Source: an uncultured Verrucomicrobiota bacterium (GTDB lineage Bacteria; Verrucomicrobiota; Verrucomicrobiia; Opitutales; Seribacteraceae). From it: a DNA stretch of 64,000 nt. Position numbers and translations under genes: made by a program. Positions 44,682 through 54,406 of the stretch are shown here, piece by piece. The stretch covers positions 1 to 64,000 of the forward strand of contig CACMBV010000005.1 of the NCBI GenBank assembly GCA_902612125.1, given 5' to 3'. How positions within the stretch are numbered: the stretch's first letter is position 1; each line of letters starts with the position of its first letter. The notes beneath the pieces were generated by a model that ran no database searches, was not told the origin of the DNA, and saw only the letters and a program-made list of their open reading frames with translations.

Positions 44682-46166
44682 ATGAACCAATTGAAGTTAG
44701 TACTTTTAATTGCACCGTTTCTGATTGCCCATCTCATTCATGCCCTTCCCTTTGGAGTAAAACCCAATGTCATTCTTGTAATTACTGATGATCAGGGTTA
44801 CGGCCCGATCGGTAAACATGGAAACCCATGGATTAAAACTCCCAATCTGGATAAGCTTTATGGCCAGAGCACACGCTTCGAGAGATTTTTGGTCAGTCCA
44901 ACTTGCTCTCCTACGCGTGCAGCACTGATGTCAGGTAGACATCCCATGAAGAATGGTATTACCCACACTATTCTTGAACGTGAAAGAATGGCATTAAGTA
45001 CGGTCACCCTGCCCCAGGTTTTAAAAAATGCCGGATATACCTCGGGGATTTTTGGAAAATGGCACTTGGGCGACGAGGAACCTTATCAACCCAATAATAG
45101 AGGTTTTGATGAGGCCTTTATCCATGGTGCTGGAGGCATCGGTCAAAAGTTTAACTGTTCCTGTGCTGATGTTCCGGGAAATAAATATTTTGATCCGGTT
45201 ATCAGGCACAATGGTTCATTTGTTAAAACCATAGGGTATTGCACCGATATTTTTTTTACCGCAGGTCTAGGCTGGATGAAACAAGTGAGCGAAAAGAAAA
45301 AGCCATTTTTTGCCTATATTTCAACAAATGCACCACATGGACCATTTATTGCTCCCCCTCAAAATGCGAAACGATTCACAGACCTCGGCTTCTCCGAAAG
45401 AGATGCCGGCTTTTATGGAATGATCGAGAATATAGATGAGAACATGGGTCGTCTTTTGGAAAAACTTGATCAATGGGATCTAAGCAAAAACACTATTCTT
45501 ATATTTATGTCTGACAATGGTTCAGTAGGAGGAATGGTTCGAGAAGGCTCGAAACTAGGAACTAGTAAAGACGGAAAGCCCATGGAAGGTTTTAACGCAG
45601 GGATGAAAGGTGCAAAGGGCTCTGCAGACGAAGGTGGTGTCCGAGTCCCCTTTTTCATCCGCTGGCCGGGTAAATTCTCGCCGGGAAAAGTGGTAGAAAG
45701 AATTACTGCTCACATTGACCTTTTGCCAACACTCGCGGATATTGCGGGAATTAGCAAATTGCCGAAAGGCCAAATCGATGGACGAAGCCTCGTTCCTCTA
45801 CTTAAGAACCCCAAGGCAGAGTGGAGGGATCGCTATCTATTTACCCATAAAGGACGCTGGAAAACAGGTACTGAACCAACAGAGCGAAAGTGGAAAGGTT
45901 TTGCTGTCAGGAATGAGCGTTTTCGCCTGGTAGAGAATAACCTATACGATCTAGAAGCAGATCCCGGTCAAACTATAAATATAGCGGATAAACATCCGAA
46001 AGTGGTTAAGTCAATGAGAGAAGCATATGAAAGCTTTTGGAAAGAAACAAGGCCCTTGATGGTCAACGAGGAAGTGAACATGTCCGCGACCCGACCCTAC
46101 CATGTGCTCTATGAAAAACAGTTGAAGAATGAAGGTATAACCATCTGGCGTAAGCCTCACCTCTGA
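44682..46166 (+). CDS. Secreted sulfatase (formylglycine-type), CSPTR
   Basis: A 494-residue S1 sulfatase, divergent from the other two. Signal peptide MNQLKLVLLIAPFLIAHLIHALP. Motifs: KPNVILVITDDQGYGPIGKHG, C75-S-P-T-R-A-A-L-M-S-G, GIFGKWHLGDEEPYQPNNRGFDE, YISTNAPHGPFIAPP, LIFMSDNGS and EGGVRVPFFIRWPGKF. The track start at 44607 is a GTG upstream of the signal peptide; the ATG at 44682 is preferred. Resembles arylsulfatase-type enzymes of PVC glycan loci. Confidence 0.94.
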   Translation: MNQLKLVLLIAPFLIAHLIHALPFGVKPNVILVITDDQGYGPIGKHGNPWIKTPNLDKLYGQSTRFERFLVSPTCSPTRAALMSGRHPMKNGITHTILERERMALSTVTLPQVLKNAGYTSGIFGKWHLGDEEPYQPNNRGFDEAFIHGAGGIGQKFNCSCADVPGNKYFDPVIRHNGSFVKTIGYCTDIFFTAGLGWMKQVSEKKKPFFAYISTNAPHGPFIAPPQNAKRFTDLGFSERDAGFYGMIENIDENMGRLLEKLDQWDLSKNTILIFMSDNGSVGGMVREGSKLGTSKDGKPMEGFNAGMKGAKGSADEGGVRVPFFIRWPGKFSPGKVVERITAHIDLLPTLADIAGISKLPKGQIDGRSLVPLLKNPKAEWRDRYLFTHKGRWKTGTEPTERKWKGFAVRNERFRLVENNLYDLEADPGQTINIADKHPKVVKSMREAYESFWKETRPLMVNEEVNMSATRPYHVLYEKQLKNEGITIWRKPHL

Positions 46167-46257
46167 TTATCCAACCTGCTAATATCACCGTTCCTAAGTT
46201 GCGATTTCATTGAACTTTTACAATCAAATTTCAAACCAAGAGCTTATTCGTAATTGC

Positions 46258-46286
46258 TTGCAAGTAGGGTGCGTGCTTGGTATTTC
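46258..46286 (+). promoter_or_regulatory. Candidate promoter of the rplY-dnaB block
   Basis: TTGCAA (46258-46263) and, after 17 bases, TATTTC (46281-46286) lie 27 bp before the rplY ATG. Both hexamers match the sigma-70 consensus only in part, but the position in the 146-bp gap after the sulfatase gene is right. Confidence 0.3.
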
Positions 46287-46312
46287 TAATCGCTTTTTAC
46301 CCTCAATAAGTC

Positions 46313-46975
46313 ATGTCAGAATTAAGCGATTTAACCCTAAAGTATTCACCTCGAGACAAAACAGGAACAAGTGCAAGCAAACAAATCCGTTTACAAGGTC
46401 TTATCCCCGCAATTCTTTATGGTAAGGAAACGAACCGATCTTTATCTGTTGATGATAAAGAGATGCGTATACTTTTACGCAAAGCAGCAGGAACCTCTTC
46501 CTTGATGAGGCTGATTGGAGAAAGCGGAGAAGACGAGTTAGTTTTGATCAAGGAATTGCAGGAAAATAAAATTCGGGATAAGATTCTTCATATTGACTTT
46601 GTGGAGGTAAAAAGGGGAGAAGATCTCGAGACTTCAATTCCCCTGAGTTTAATAGGTGAAGCGGAAGGGGTTAAAACACATGGAGGAATTTTGGAAGTAC
46701 TCGCTGATGATATCGAGATTCGTTGTCGTCCCAGTAAATTGCCCTCAGCTATTGAACTTGATATCAGCAATCTTGGTCTTGGAGAGAACTTACAAGTTAA
46801 AGATCTACCTATAATTGAAGGGATATCTTATACATCATCGGAAGAAACAATTTTGGTATCCTGCGTAGGCAGTGCCAGCGGACGCTCGGGATCAGACGAA
46901 GGAGAGGAGTCTGAACATTCCACGGAAGCTATCGATAGCAGTGGCGATACATCTGGGGTTAATACCTCCCAGTAG
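46313..46975 (+). CDS. rplY: 50S ribosomal protein L25, long (Ctc/TL5) form
   Basis: A 220-residue bL25 of the two-domain Ctc type, which binds 5S rRNA. N-domain: LKYSPRDKTGTSASKQIRLQGLIPAILYGKETNRSLSVD; C-domain: LHIDFVEVKRGEDLETSIPLSLIGEAEGVKTHGGILEVLADDIEIRCRPSKLPSAIELDISNLGLGENLQVKDLP. An acidic Ser/Glu/Gly-rich tail (about 190-220) ends the protein. The rplY-pth pairing is common. Confidence 0.95.
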   Translation: MSELSDLTLKYSPRDKTGTSASKQIRLQGLIPAILYGKETNRSLSVDDKEMRILLRKAAGTSSLMRLIGESGEDELVLIKELQENKIRDKILHIDFVEVKRGEDLETSIPLSLIGEAEGVKTHGGILEVLADDIEIRCRPSKLPSAIELDISNLGLGENLQVKDLPIIEGISYTSSEETILVSCVGSASGRSGSDEGEESEHSTEAIDSSGDTSGVNTSQ

Positions 46976-46997
46976 AATTATCTAACCAGCATGCCGA

Positions 46998-47597
46998 GTG
47001 TCTTGCATAGCCATAGTAGGTTTAGGAAATCCAGGGACTCAATATGTTAATTCAAGGCATAATTTGGGCTTTTGGCTATTAAATAAATTGGCAGAATCGC
47101 AAAAGATTAATTTCACAGAGAAATCAAAATATTGTGCAGAAGTTTCTAAAATCTCTTTGCAGGAAAAATCCTTTATGCTTGTTAAGCCACTCACCTATAT
47201 GAACGAAAGCGGCAAATTTTTGAAAGGTTTGCTTGCAAACAATAATTGTGATTTGAGCAGATCTATTCTTGTTCATGACGAAATTACTATACCAGTTGGT
47301 CAAATGAAAATCTCAATAGGAAAAGGAGACGGCGGACATAATGGAGTAAAAAGTGTATTTTCCGAGCTCAGGTTCAACTTAATCCGTCTTCGCCTTGGCA
47401 TCGGATCGAAGCAAAACCCAGAAATGGATTTAGCCAAGCATGTTTTGTCAAAATTTACTTTAAAAGAAAAAGCTACCTTGGAGATGCAGGCTAGGCATTT
47501 CCTCAATGCCCTGAATTCCCTAATGACAGAGGGAGTCGAAAAAGCTATGAATCTCTATAATCAATCCCTTCCCCTCAATTTTAATCATGAAAAATAA
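46998..47597 (+). CDS. pth: Peptidyl-tRNA hydrolase
   Basis: A 199-residue Pth that rescues stalled peptidyl-tRNAs. It starts (GTG) SCIAIVGLGNPGTQYVNSRHNLGFWLLNKLA, with the catalytic His in SRHNLG, then KPLTYMNESGKFL, LVHDEITIPVGQMKI and GDGGHNGVKSVFSELRFNLIRLRLGIG. All catalytic-type residues (Asn, His, Asp) are present. The 3' end overlaps rpsF by 11 bp. Confidence 0.95.
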   Translation: MSCIAIVGLGNPGTQYVNSRHNLGFWLLNKLAESQKINFTEKSKYCAEVSKISLQEKSFMLVKPLTYMNESGKFLKGLLANNNCDLSRSILVHDEITIPVGQMKISIGKGDGGHNGVKSVFSELRFNLIRLRLGIGSKQNPEMDLAKHVLSKFTLKEKATLEMQARHFLNALNSLMTEGVEKAMNLYNQSLPLNFNHEK

Positions 47598-47874
47598 TTA
47601 TCTAGCAACTATTGTATTCGATCCAAAAGGCTCCAGTGGATCAACTGATGAAGTGATTCCTAAACTGAGCAAAATCATTGTAAGTGCGGATGGAGAAGTC
47701 CAAAAAGTTGAAAGCCAGGGAACCCACGACTTTGCTTATCCACAAAAGGGAAAAGCAAGTGGAGGAGTCTATTTGCAATTCGAACTTTCGGGTGATCCTG
47801 AAATGCCTTCACGCTTGAAAGCAAAGTTACGTCTCGAAAAAAAGGTTGATCGCGTTTTGATTGAGCGCAAATAA
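47587..47874 (+). CDS. rpsF: 30S ribosomal protein S6
   Basis: A 95-residue bS6, partner of S18 on the 30S platform. The ferredoxin-like pattern is visible: LATIVFDPKGSSGSTDEVIPKLSKIIVSADGEVQKVESQGTHDFAYPQKGKASGGVYLQFELSGDPEMPSRLKAKLRLEKKVDRVLIER. It overlaps pth and precedes ssb by 6 bp. Sequence drift from the E. coli protein is considerable, but neighbours and fold pattern agree. Confidence 0.92.
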   Translation: MKNNYLATIVFDPKGSSGSTDEVIPKLSKIIVSADGEVQKVESQGTHDFAYPQKGKASGGVYLQFELSGDPEMPSRLKAKLRLEKKVDRVLIERK

Positions 47875-47880
47875 TAATAG

Positions 47881-48354
47881 ATGGCCTCTCTGAATAAAGT
47901 TTTACTCATTGGGAATCTGACTCGGGACCCTGATGTTAAGATGCTTTCAAACGGTCGACCCGTTTGTAATTTTGGGTTGGCTTTAAATCGTAACTATAAG
48001 GATGCGGAAGGTAACCGCAAAGAAGAAGTAACTTTTGTCGATGTCGAATGCTATGGTCCTCGTGCGGAGGCCGTCGGAAGATTTTTCACCAAAGGCAGAT
48101 CAATATTTGTGGAAGGCAGACTGAAGTTTGACCAGTGGGAATCCAAGGAAGGTGAAAAAAGAAGTGCCTTACGGGTAGTTTTGGATAACTTTGAATTTGT
48201 TGACTCCAAACAGGAAGCTTCTGGATTGGGCGAAAGGCAACCAGATATTGACACCCCTCCCAAAGTGGAGACCCCCAGAAATCAATCCTCATCTATGACC
48301 AGCAATCCTATTCCGAAGTCCGATCCTGATCTCGACGAAGATGTCCCCTTCTAA
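47881..48354 (+). CDS. ssb: Single-stranded DNA-binding protein
   Basis: A 157-residue SSB. OB-fold domain (1-110): MASLNKVLLIGNLTRDPDVKMLSNGRPVCNFGLALNRNYKDAEGNRKEEVTFVDVECYGPRAEAVGRFFTKGRSIFVEGRLKFDQWESKEGEKRSALRVVLDNFEFVD. A Pro/Ser-rich linker and the acidic tip DLDEDVPF follow, the docking peptide for replication and repair proteins. It lies between rpsF and rplI, where rpsR would normally also be found. Confidence 0.97.
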   Translation: MASLNKVLLIGNLTRDPDVKMLSNGRPVCNFGLALNRNYKDAEGNRKEEVTFVDVECYGPRAEAVGRFFTKGRSIFVEGRLKFDQWESKEGEKRSALRVVLDNFEFVDSKQEASGLGERQPDIDTPPKVETPRNQSSSMTSNPIPKSDPDLDEDVPF

Positions 48355-48384
48355 ATATAAAACCACTTTCACCCCTCATTGATT

Positions 48385-48861
48385 ATGCCTATAACTGAAA
48401 TTTTACTTCTTGAACCAATCGAAAACCTAGGATCTGAAGGTGATATCGTAAAGGTCCGTCCCGGCTATGCCAGAAATTTTCTTTTTCCTCGCAATAAAGC
48501 CCTGCCCCTCAATCAGGCAAACAAAAAGAGACTTGATGCTCTTAAGGTTGCTCGAGCTGCAAGGGAATCTGAAGAAATTTGGGGAGCACAAGAAATTGCT
48601 TCCAAGTTGAACGATATTTCCGTTGCTGTCGCCGTGAAGACTGGTTCTGGAGGTAAATTGTTTGGTTCGGTTACTGCCCAGCAGCTTTTAGGAAAGCTTG
48701 AAGAAAAGGGTTTTAATTTAGATAAAAAACACCTCGTTAAGTTTACACCCATTAAGGAATTGGGACAAACGGAAGTCGTTTGTCAATTGCACAAGGATGT
48801 TTCTGCTCAATTCAAAGTTGAAGTAGTTTCAGAGAATCCAATCGAAGAAGTAGCTAAATAA
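48385..48861 (+). CDS. rplI: 50S ribosomal protein L9
   Basis: A 158-residue bL9 that extends from the L1 stalk side of the ribosome. N-domain ILLLEPIENLGSEGDIVKVRPGYARNFLFPRNKALPLNQANKKRLDAL, long connecting helix, then the C-domain VAVKTGSGGKLFGSVTAQQLLGKLEEKGFNLDKKHL. The track begins two codons earlier at TTG; the ATG at 48385 (MPITEIL) is preferred. dnaB follows after 23 bp. Confidence 0.96.
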   Translation: MPITEILLLEPIENLGSEGDIVKVRPGYARNFLFPRNKALPLNQANKKRLDALKVARAARESEEIWGAQEIASKLNDISVAVAVKTGSGGKLFGSVTAQQLLGKLEEKGFNLDKKHLVKFTPIKELGQTEVVCQLHKDVSAQFKVEVVSENPIEEVAK

Positions 48862-48884
48862 ACTTCGTAGAGGCGATACCAGGT

Positions 48885-50357
48885 ATGCCCTCATTGTCTC
48901 CTTCATCCACAGATTCGACTGGTCATAACTCGGGTGTAAAAACTTCTGGAAACACCTCCCCCCCGCTGGTATTACCGGGTCGACCTCTGCCCAATAGCTT
49001 GGATGCAGAACAAGGTTTGCTTGCAGCTTGCATCGTGGACACATCTGGTGAAGTTATCGGAAGATGCATGGAACAATCCATTAGCTCGGATCATTTTTAT
49101 GAACAATCTCACCAACTTATTTTCGAAGCCCTCCTCTTATTGTATAAGGAAAACCTAGAAGCAGATGAGATTCTCCTTTCCGATAAACTTTCGGATTTAG
49201 GAAATCTTGAAAAAATCGGTGGCCGTGACTTTATTATCAATTTAACTTCCCGTATTGAAACGATTGCTCACGCACCCTTCTGGCTCGATATTATTAAACA
49301 AAAAGCAATCCTTCGTAAATGTATTTATGTTGCTTTTGAAATTATCGATGACGCCAACCAACTCCAAGGAAATGTCGATGATTTTCTTTCCGGGATAGAG
49401 CAGAGAGTTTGTTCGCTTGCTGATCAAAGCAATATACGGGCATCGGTACCATTTCGTGAACCGGTTAATCACGCTATGGAGCAAATTCAAAGAATGCTAT
49501 CTCACGAAGAGATGGACGGACTTTTAACCGGGTACAAAGAACTAGATAATCTAACTAACGGCTTTAAGCCGGGTGAAATGATTGTGCTGGCAGCTCGTCC
49601 CTCCGTCGGAAAAACAAGTTTCGCCATGAATATTGTTGAAAACATTGCTTTTTCAAAGAAGTACGAAGAGAAACCTAAAAACATTCTTGTTTACAGTCTT
49701 GAAATGAGTGCGACTTCGTTGGCTATGCGAATGATTTGTGGAAGAGCACGGGTTAATATGAACGATCTTAGGAGAGGATTTGTTCGAAAGGATTATGCTG
49801 AAAAACTTAATGCGATAAGTAAAGAATTTCAGAAAGCTTCGCTGTGGGTTGATGATACAAGCGGATTGAGTGTTAATCAAATTCGGGCAAAAGCACGAAG
49901 ACTTAAAATGAGAAATCATTTGCATTTAATCGTGGTAGACTATCTTCAATTAATCTCAGGCGATGCCAAAGCCTTGTCCCGGGAAAATCAAATTTCAGAT
50001 ATTTCAAGGGGGTTGAAGGCAATGGCGAAGGAACTGGATGTACCTGTCATAGTTCTCAGTCAGCTTAATCGAGATTCAGAGAAAGAAAGAAGGGACCCTC
50101 GCCTGTCAGACCTTCGGGAATCAGGTGCGATAGAGCAGGATGCGGATGTGGTGATGCTACTAGGAAAGCATAGAAAAGGTGAGGATATTCGAGAATCAGA
50201 CCAGAATGCTGAAGAGGAACAGCAAGCTGAAGACTATGAGCCGATTAAATTGTTGCTAGCGAAGCAAAGAAATGGTCCAACAGGAAATGTTGATCTTGCT
50301 TTCCGCAGGAAATATACGAGATTTGAAATTCTTCAAGGTCAGCCACGTTTAAACTAA
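48885..50357 (+). CDS. dnaB: Replicative DNA helicase DnaB
   Basis: A 490-residue hexameric helicase. A variable Ser/Thr-rich N-terminus is followed by the primase-binding domain (GRPLPNSLDAEQGLLAACIVDTSGEVIGRCMEQSISSDHFYEQSHQLIFEAL). The RecA-like domain has Walker A VLAARPSVGKTSFAMNI, EMSATSLAMRMICGRARV, Walker B region LHLIVVDYLQLISG, and LSQLNRDSEKERRDPRLSDLRESGAIEQDADVVMLL with the arginine finger further on. No intein. The rplI-dnaB order is classical. Confidence 0.97.
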   Translation: MPSLSPSSTDSTGHNSGVKTSGNTSPPLVLPGRPLPNSLDAEQGLLAACIVDTSGEVIGRCMEQSISSDHFYEQSHQLIFEALLLLYKENLEADEILLSDKLSDLGNLEKIGGRDFIINLTSRIETIAHAPFWLDIIKQKAILRKCIYVAFEIIDDANQLQGNVDDFLSGIEQRVCSLADQSNIRASVPFREPVNHAMEQIQRMLSHEEMDGLLTGYKELDNLTNGFKPGEMIVLAARPSVGKTSFAMNIVENIAFSKKYEEKPKNILVYSLEMSATSLAMRMICGRARVNMNDLRRGFVRKDYAEKLNAISKEFQKASLWVDDTSGLSVNQIRAKARRLKMRNHLHLIVVDYLQLISGDAKALSRENQISDISRGLKAMAKELDVPVIVLSQLNRDSEKERRDPRLSDLRESGAIEQDADVVMLLGKHRKGEDIRESDQNAEEEQQAEDYEPIKLLLAKQRNGPTGNVDLAFRRKYTRFEILQGQPRLN

Positions 50358-50361
50358 TTTA

Positions 50362-52755
50362 ATGAGATTTTTTCGTACTTTTTTCCCCTATTCATTTTTC
50401 TTTTTTGGACTCGCTCTGCTTTGGGCACAAGTTTCTCCAGAGGGTAAAAAAATCAAGGAAATTGAAATACAATTAGTGGGAGCCAAAACATTGAGCGAAT
50501 CTTTTATTTTACAAAATTTGCAGGTTGAGAAAGACATAATTTACGATGCTGCCTCCATCGATAAATCAATCAGGAATTTGATTTCAACTGGGTCGGTCGA
50601 AGATGTGAGGGTTTTTCTGAATACTGATAAAAGCGATGAGAATAATGTGGCTTTGATTTTTAAAGTTTGGACAAAATCAAGGATCGGGAAAATATATTTT
50701 AAAGGTAATAAAAAGTTTTCCATCCGGAAATTGGAAAAAACCATTTCCCTGAAAGAGGGAGATCTCTTGGATGAGGCAACTTTGAAGGAGGATCAAAATC
50801 TACTAGTGGAAAAATACCTTGAGAAAGGATATTGGAATTCTTCAATCGATGTACAAGTTGTTCGTGGTGACGATAAGTCGCCTATAACCATTGAATATAA
50901 CATTGAGGAAGGAGAAAAAAGGACTATATCCAAAATTCTTTTTGAAGGGAATAGATTCCTCGAAGCCAAGAAACTTTTAAAAGTGATGGAGACGGCTTCA
51001 TGGAGATTTTGGAGATTTTGGTCCAAAAGATCCAAATACCGTCCGGAAATTATTGAAGAAGATCTCGAGATACTTCGCGAAACATATCGTAATGAAGGAT
51101 TTCTAGATGTTTCCATTGAACAATCTTCAGTGAAGGTCAATCCAGTGGGCAAATCTGACATTGAATTAGTGATAGGAGTGCAGGAAGGGAAGAGATCCTT
51201 TTTTGGTAAGCAATCCGTAGTGGGAAATATATCGATTGGGACAGATGAATTAATGGGGTATTCAGGAAAAGGTGAAAAATCAAAAATAGAGACAGGCGAT
51301 CCATATTCACCCACTTTGCTCAGCGATGAAAGAAATCGGCTCAGAAAAAAATATGGAGAAAAAGGTTACTTGGATGCACGCGTCCGAGCAATTAGGACAC
51401 CCAATTTGGAAACCAATCAAATAGACCTGCGTTTTGAGATCACTGAAAATAATAAGTTTACGGTTAATTCAATTAAGGTTCGTGGAAATGAAAAGACTAA
51501 AACTATTGCAATTATTCGGGAACTTGCACTTGCCCCTGGAGAAACTTTTGATCTGTTGAGAATGGAAACAAGCGAAGCCCGTCTAAAAAACACGAGGTTT
51601 TTCGAGAAAGTATCTTTAGATGATGAACCGATTGCCTCCCAGGATCCTGAATTGCAAAACACGCGAAGAAATTTGGTTGTTGATGTGAAGGAGGGTCGTA
51701 CCGGACATGTTTCTTTTGGCGTCGGATTTAGTACTCTTGAGAAGGCCATGATGTTTGCAGAATTTCGGCAGGGTAATTTTGATATCATGAAGTGGAGAAG
51801 TCCCTATCGCTTGCAGGGAGATGGTCAAAAGTTCCGTCTTCGCTTAAAGCTTGGGTCACGGAGCAATGAAGCACGATTGGCTATTGAAGAGCCATGGTTT
51901 CTTAACCGAAGAGTGGCCGCCGGTTTCGAAGCTTTTCGTGAGAAATCTGACTACTATAGCTCTTATTATGATGAAATGCGTGCCGGATTTGAGGTCTATT
52001 TTCGTAAACGTTTGTTTGAACTGGTAGAGGGAAGAGTGTTTTACAGTTATGAGGATGTTCTAATTGATGACATAGATTCGAATGCCCCAATGTTTATTCG
52101 CCAAGATGCCAATAACGGCGAAATCGAGCAGTTGATATCAAAAGTAGGTCTTACCCTTAGTCGCGATACCAGGGATAGTATTCTTTTCCCAAAGGAAGGC
52201 AGTATTGTTGCTCTCAGAAAAGAGTTCGCTGGAGGAATTTTCGGGGGCGATGCAGAATATGGACGGTTGGAATTGCAGGGAGCACGCTTCCTTGAAACTT
52301 TCGACCCCATGGAACAGGTTTTGTCACTATCCGGAAAAATTGGTACTATAGGCAGGTTTAATGGTGAAGATGCAAATGTGCCTTTTTTTGAAAGATTTTT
52401 CCTTGGCGGACCTTACAATCTTCGAGGATGGGATTATCGCGATGTTGGGATAGACCCTGCTGAAGGTGAGCCAGAAGGAGGAAATTCATATTCATACGCT
52501 AGCCTTGAATACACTTTTAAAGTAGCAGACCCGTTGAGGTTGGCTTTGTTTTATGATGCTGGGTACTTAAGGAGAGGTGATTTCAAATTGACCCCAGGTA
52601 GTGTTTACGAAGGATGGCACGACAACTGGGGTTTTGGGGTTAGAATTATGGTGATGGGTATGCCCTTACGTTTAGATCTTGGTTTCCCGATTACTGATCC
52701 TTCCAACACTGGTGGTTCTCCACAATTTCACTTTTCTGGAGGTTCCAGATTTTAA
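50362..52755 (+). CDS. bamA: Outer-membrane protein assembly factor BamA
   Basis: A 797-residue Omp85 protein. Signal peptide (…FFFFGLALLWAQ), then POTRA repeats (for example KIKEIEIQLVGAKTLSESFILQNLQVEKDIIYD; IGKIYFKGNKKFSIRKLEKTISLKEGDLLDE; FTVNSIKVRGNEKTKTIAIIRELALAPGETFDLLRMETSEARLKNTRFFEKV). The barrel shows the signature FFERFFLGGPYNLRGWDYRDVG and ends in Phe (FHFSGGSRF). It inserts beta-barrel proteins such as the TonB receptor in this window. skp and lpxD follow, the usual order. Confidence 0.96.
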   Translation: MRFFRTFFPYSFFFFGLALLWAQVSPEGKKIKEIEIQLVGAKTLSESFILQNLQVEKDIIYDAASIDKSIRNLISTGSVEDVRVFLNTDKSDENNVALIFKVWTKSRIGKIYFKGNKKFSIRKLEKTISLKEGDLLDEATLKEDQNLLVEKYLEKGYWNSSIDVQVVRGDDKSPITIEYNIEEGEKRTISKILFEGNRFLEAKKLLKVMETASWRFWRFWSKRSKYRPEIIEEDLEILRETYRNEGFLDVSIEQSSVKVNPVGKSDIELVIGVQEGKRSFFGKQSVVGNISIGTDELMGYSGKGEKSKIETGDPYSPTLLSDERNRLRKKYGEKGYLDARVRAIRTPNLETNQIDLRFEITENNKFTVNSIKVRGNEKTKTIAIIRELALAPGETFDLLRMETSEARLKNTRFFEKVSLDDEPIASQDPELQNTRRNLVVDVKEGRTGHVSFGVGFSTLEKAMMFAEFRQGNFDIMKWRSPYRLQGDGQKFRLRLKLGSRSNEARLAIEEPWFLNRRVAAGFEAFREKSDYYSSYYDEMRAGFEVYFRKRLFELVEGRVFYSYEDVLIDDIDSNAPMFIRQDANNGEIEQLISKVGLTLSRDTRDSILFPKEGSIVALRKEFAGGIFGGDAEYGRLELQGARFLETFDPMEQVLSLSGKIGTIGRFNGEDANVPFFERFFLGGPYNLRGWDYRDVGIDPAEGEPEGGNSYSYASLEYTFKVADPLRLALFYDAGYLRRGDFKLTPGSVYEGWHDNWGFGVRIMVMGMPLRLDLGFPITDPSNTGGSPQFHFSGGSRF

Positions 52756-52784
52756 GTTTTCATCCTTATAACTTCTAACTCAAA

Positions 52785-53321
52785 ATGATCACATTCAGAT
52801 TCCTTACTCTATTCTTATTAATAATCCCATTTGTGGCCTACTCTCAAAAGGTTGCGGTTGTTGATGTACAAAAAGTTTTTGATGGCTATCAAAAAGTAAA
52901 AGAAGCCCGTGAGAGACTTGAGAAATCGAGTAAAATAGCAAAAGAGGAGATTGATATTTTCAGGGACGAACTGGGTAATATCGTTAAAGAACTTCGTGAA
53001 ATGGAAGAGAAGTTGAAAAACCCAAACATTGATAGTTCAACCCTGAAGGGCAAGTATCAGGAAAAGGTCAAGAAAGCACAGGAAAAAAAAGACGATATGG
53101 TTGCCTACGAAAAGCGCGCACGGGCAACCATCGCCCAGCGCCAAAAAAATCTGCTTGTTGAACATCTGGGTGATATTCGGGGAGCGATTGAAAAAGTTTC
53201 AATTACCAAAAAATTGGAATTAGTATTAAATTCATCCGAGACTCAATTAGGTGTTTTTTTTGCTTCAGATAAATTAAATATAACTGAGGATGTAATTGTT
53301 ATCCTCAATTCTTCAGAATAA
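52785..53321 (+). CDS. skp: OmpH/Skp-family periplasmic chaperone
   Basis: A 178-residue protein with signal peptide ([18 protein letters not shown]), then [56 protein letters not shown], the start of the long coiled-coil tentacle, and a C-terminal beta strand region ([36 protein letters not shown]). Skp-type trimers carry unfolded outer-membrane proteins to BamA. It lies between bamA and lpxD. Confidence 0.92.
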   Translation: MITFRFLTLFLLIIPFVAYSQKVAVVDVQKVFDGYQKVKEARERLEKSSKIAKEEIDIFRDELGNIVKELREMEEKLKNPNIDSSTLKGKYQEKVKKAQEKKDDMVAYEKRARATIAQRQKNLLVEHLGDIRGAIEKVSITKKLELVLNSSETQLGVFFASDKLNITEDVIVILNSSE

Positions 53322-53361
53322 AAACATAATCTCTGGGAGTATTCAAGGGTCATACTCAATT

Positions 53362-54396
53362 ATGGGCTTTTCTCTGGATTTGGAAGTGATAAAAGAGGTA
53401 ATCCCCGATTACCAAATAGAGGGGAGTACAGAAAAGGTTTCTATCACTGGAATTTCTTCCATAAGCAAAGCTGAAGAAGGAGATTTATCGTTTTTGGCTA
53501 ATCCCAAATATAGGTCTGATGTCAAAGATTCGGTCGCGAGCTTTATTTTACTACCTATTGACTATTCTGATAGCAGTCCGAAAGTAAATCAATTATTTAT
53601 TAAGACGGAAAACCCTTCCCGCTCTTTGGCTAAGATTTGCAGGTTAATTTACGGAGAACTTTTTTTGAAACCTCCTGCGGGCATTAATCCGCTTGCATCA
53701 GTTCATGAGAATACTGCTATTGAGAAAGGTGTCTCTGTGGGGCCTTTTAGTTGTGTAGGAGAAGGTGCTCGAATTGGCAAAAACACCTATATCGAATCCC
53801 ACTGCCATATCGGAGATAATGTCTTCATTGGAGAAGACTGTCATTTATACCCAAATGTTAAGTTGCTATCCAATTGTCAGATTGGGAATGGAGTTCATTT
53901 AAATTCGGGAGTTGTAATTGGATCTGAGGGTTATGGGTTCGAGCAAGTTGGCACATCTCACGAAAAAATCCCTCATCTTGGAAAAGTAATTATAGAAGAT
54001 GATGTTGAGATCGGTGCAAATACTTGTGTAGATCGGGCTAGGCTTGAAGAAACTCGAATCGGGGAAGGTACGAAGATCGATAATTTAGTTCAAATAGGGC
54101 ATAATGTCAGAATAGGCAAAGGTTGCTTAATTGTGGCCCAGGTAGGTATTGCGGGAAGCGTGGTTTTTGAAGATGGAGTCGTAGTTGGTGGTCAGGCAGG
54201 GTTTGCTGGCCATTTGAAAATAGGAAAAGGAGCTAAAATCGCCGGGCAGGCGGGTATCACTAAAAATGTTGAAGCCGGTGCTTTTCTCAAGGGTAACCCT
54301 GCTCTACCAGTGCAGTTAGCTCATAAAATCTCAGTTTTGCAAAGAAAACTTCCTGATTTATTCAAAAGGATTGCTCAGGACTCGGTCGCTAATTAA
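53362..54396 (+). CDS. lpxD: UDP-3-O-acylglucosamine N-acyltransferase LpxD
   Basis: A 344-residue acyltransferase of lipid A synthesis. An N-terminal uridine-binding domain ([32 protein letters not shown]) is followed by a left-handed beta-helix of hexapeptide repeats ([47 protein letters not shown]) with the catalytic His-type motif in [28 protein letters not shown]. The track start at 53296 overlaps skp; the ATG at 53362 ([12 protein letters not shown]) is preferred. Shows that the organism makes LPS-type lipids. Confidence 0.95.
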   Translation: MGFSLDLEVIKEVIPDYQIEGSTEKVSITGISSISKAEEGDLSFLANPKYRSDVKDSVASFILLPIDYSDSSPKVNQLFIKTENPSRSLAKICRLIYGELFLKPPAGINPLASVHENTAIEKGVSVGPFSCVGEGARIGKNTYIESHCHIGDNVFIGEDCHLYPNVKLLSNCQIGNGVHLNSGVVIGSEGYGFEQVGTSHEKIPHLGKVIIEDDVEIGANTCVDRARLEETRIGEGTKIDNLVQIGHNVRIGKGCLIVAQVGIAGSVVFEDGVVVGGQAGFAGHLKIGKGAKIAGQAGITKNVEAGAFLKGNPALPVQLAHKISVLQRKLPDLFKRIAQDSVAN

Positions 54397-54406
54397 TTCA
54401 TTAACA

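Noticed and set aside
46588-46770. Minus-strand ORFs inside rplY and similar shadows throughout
   Set aside because: They are antisense frames of well-recognised genes with no independent support.
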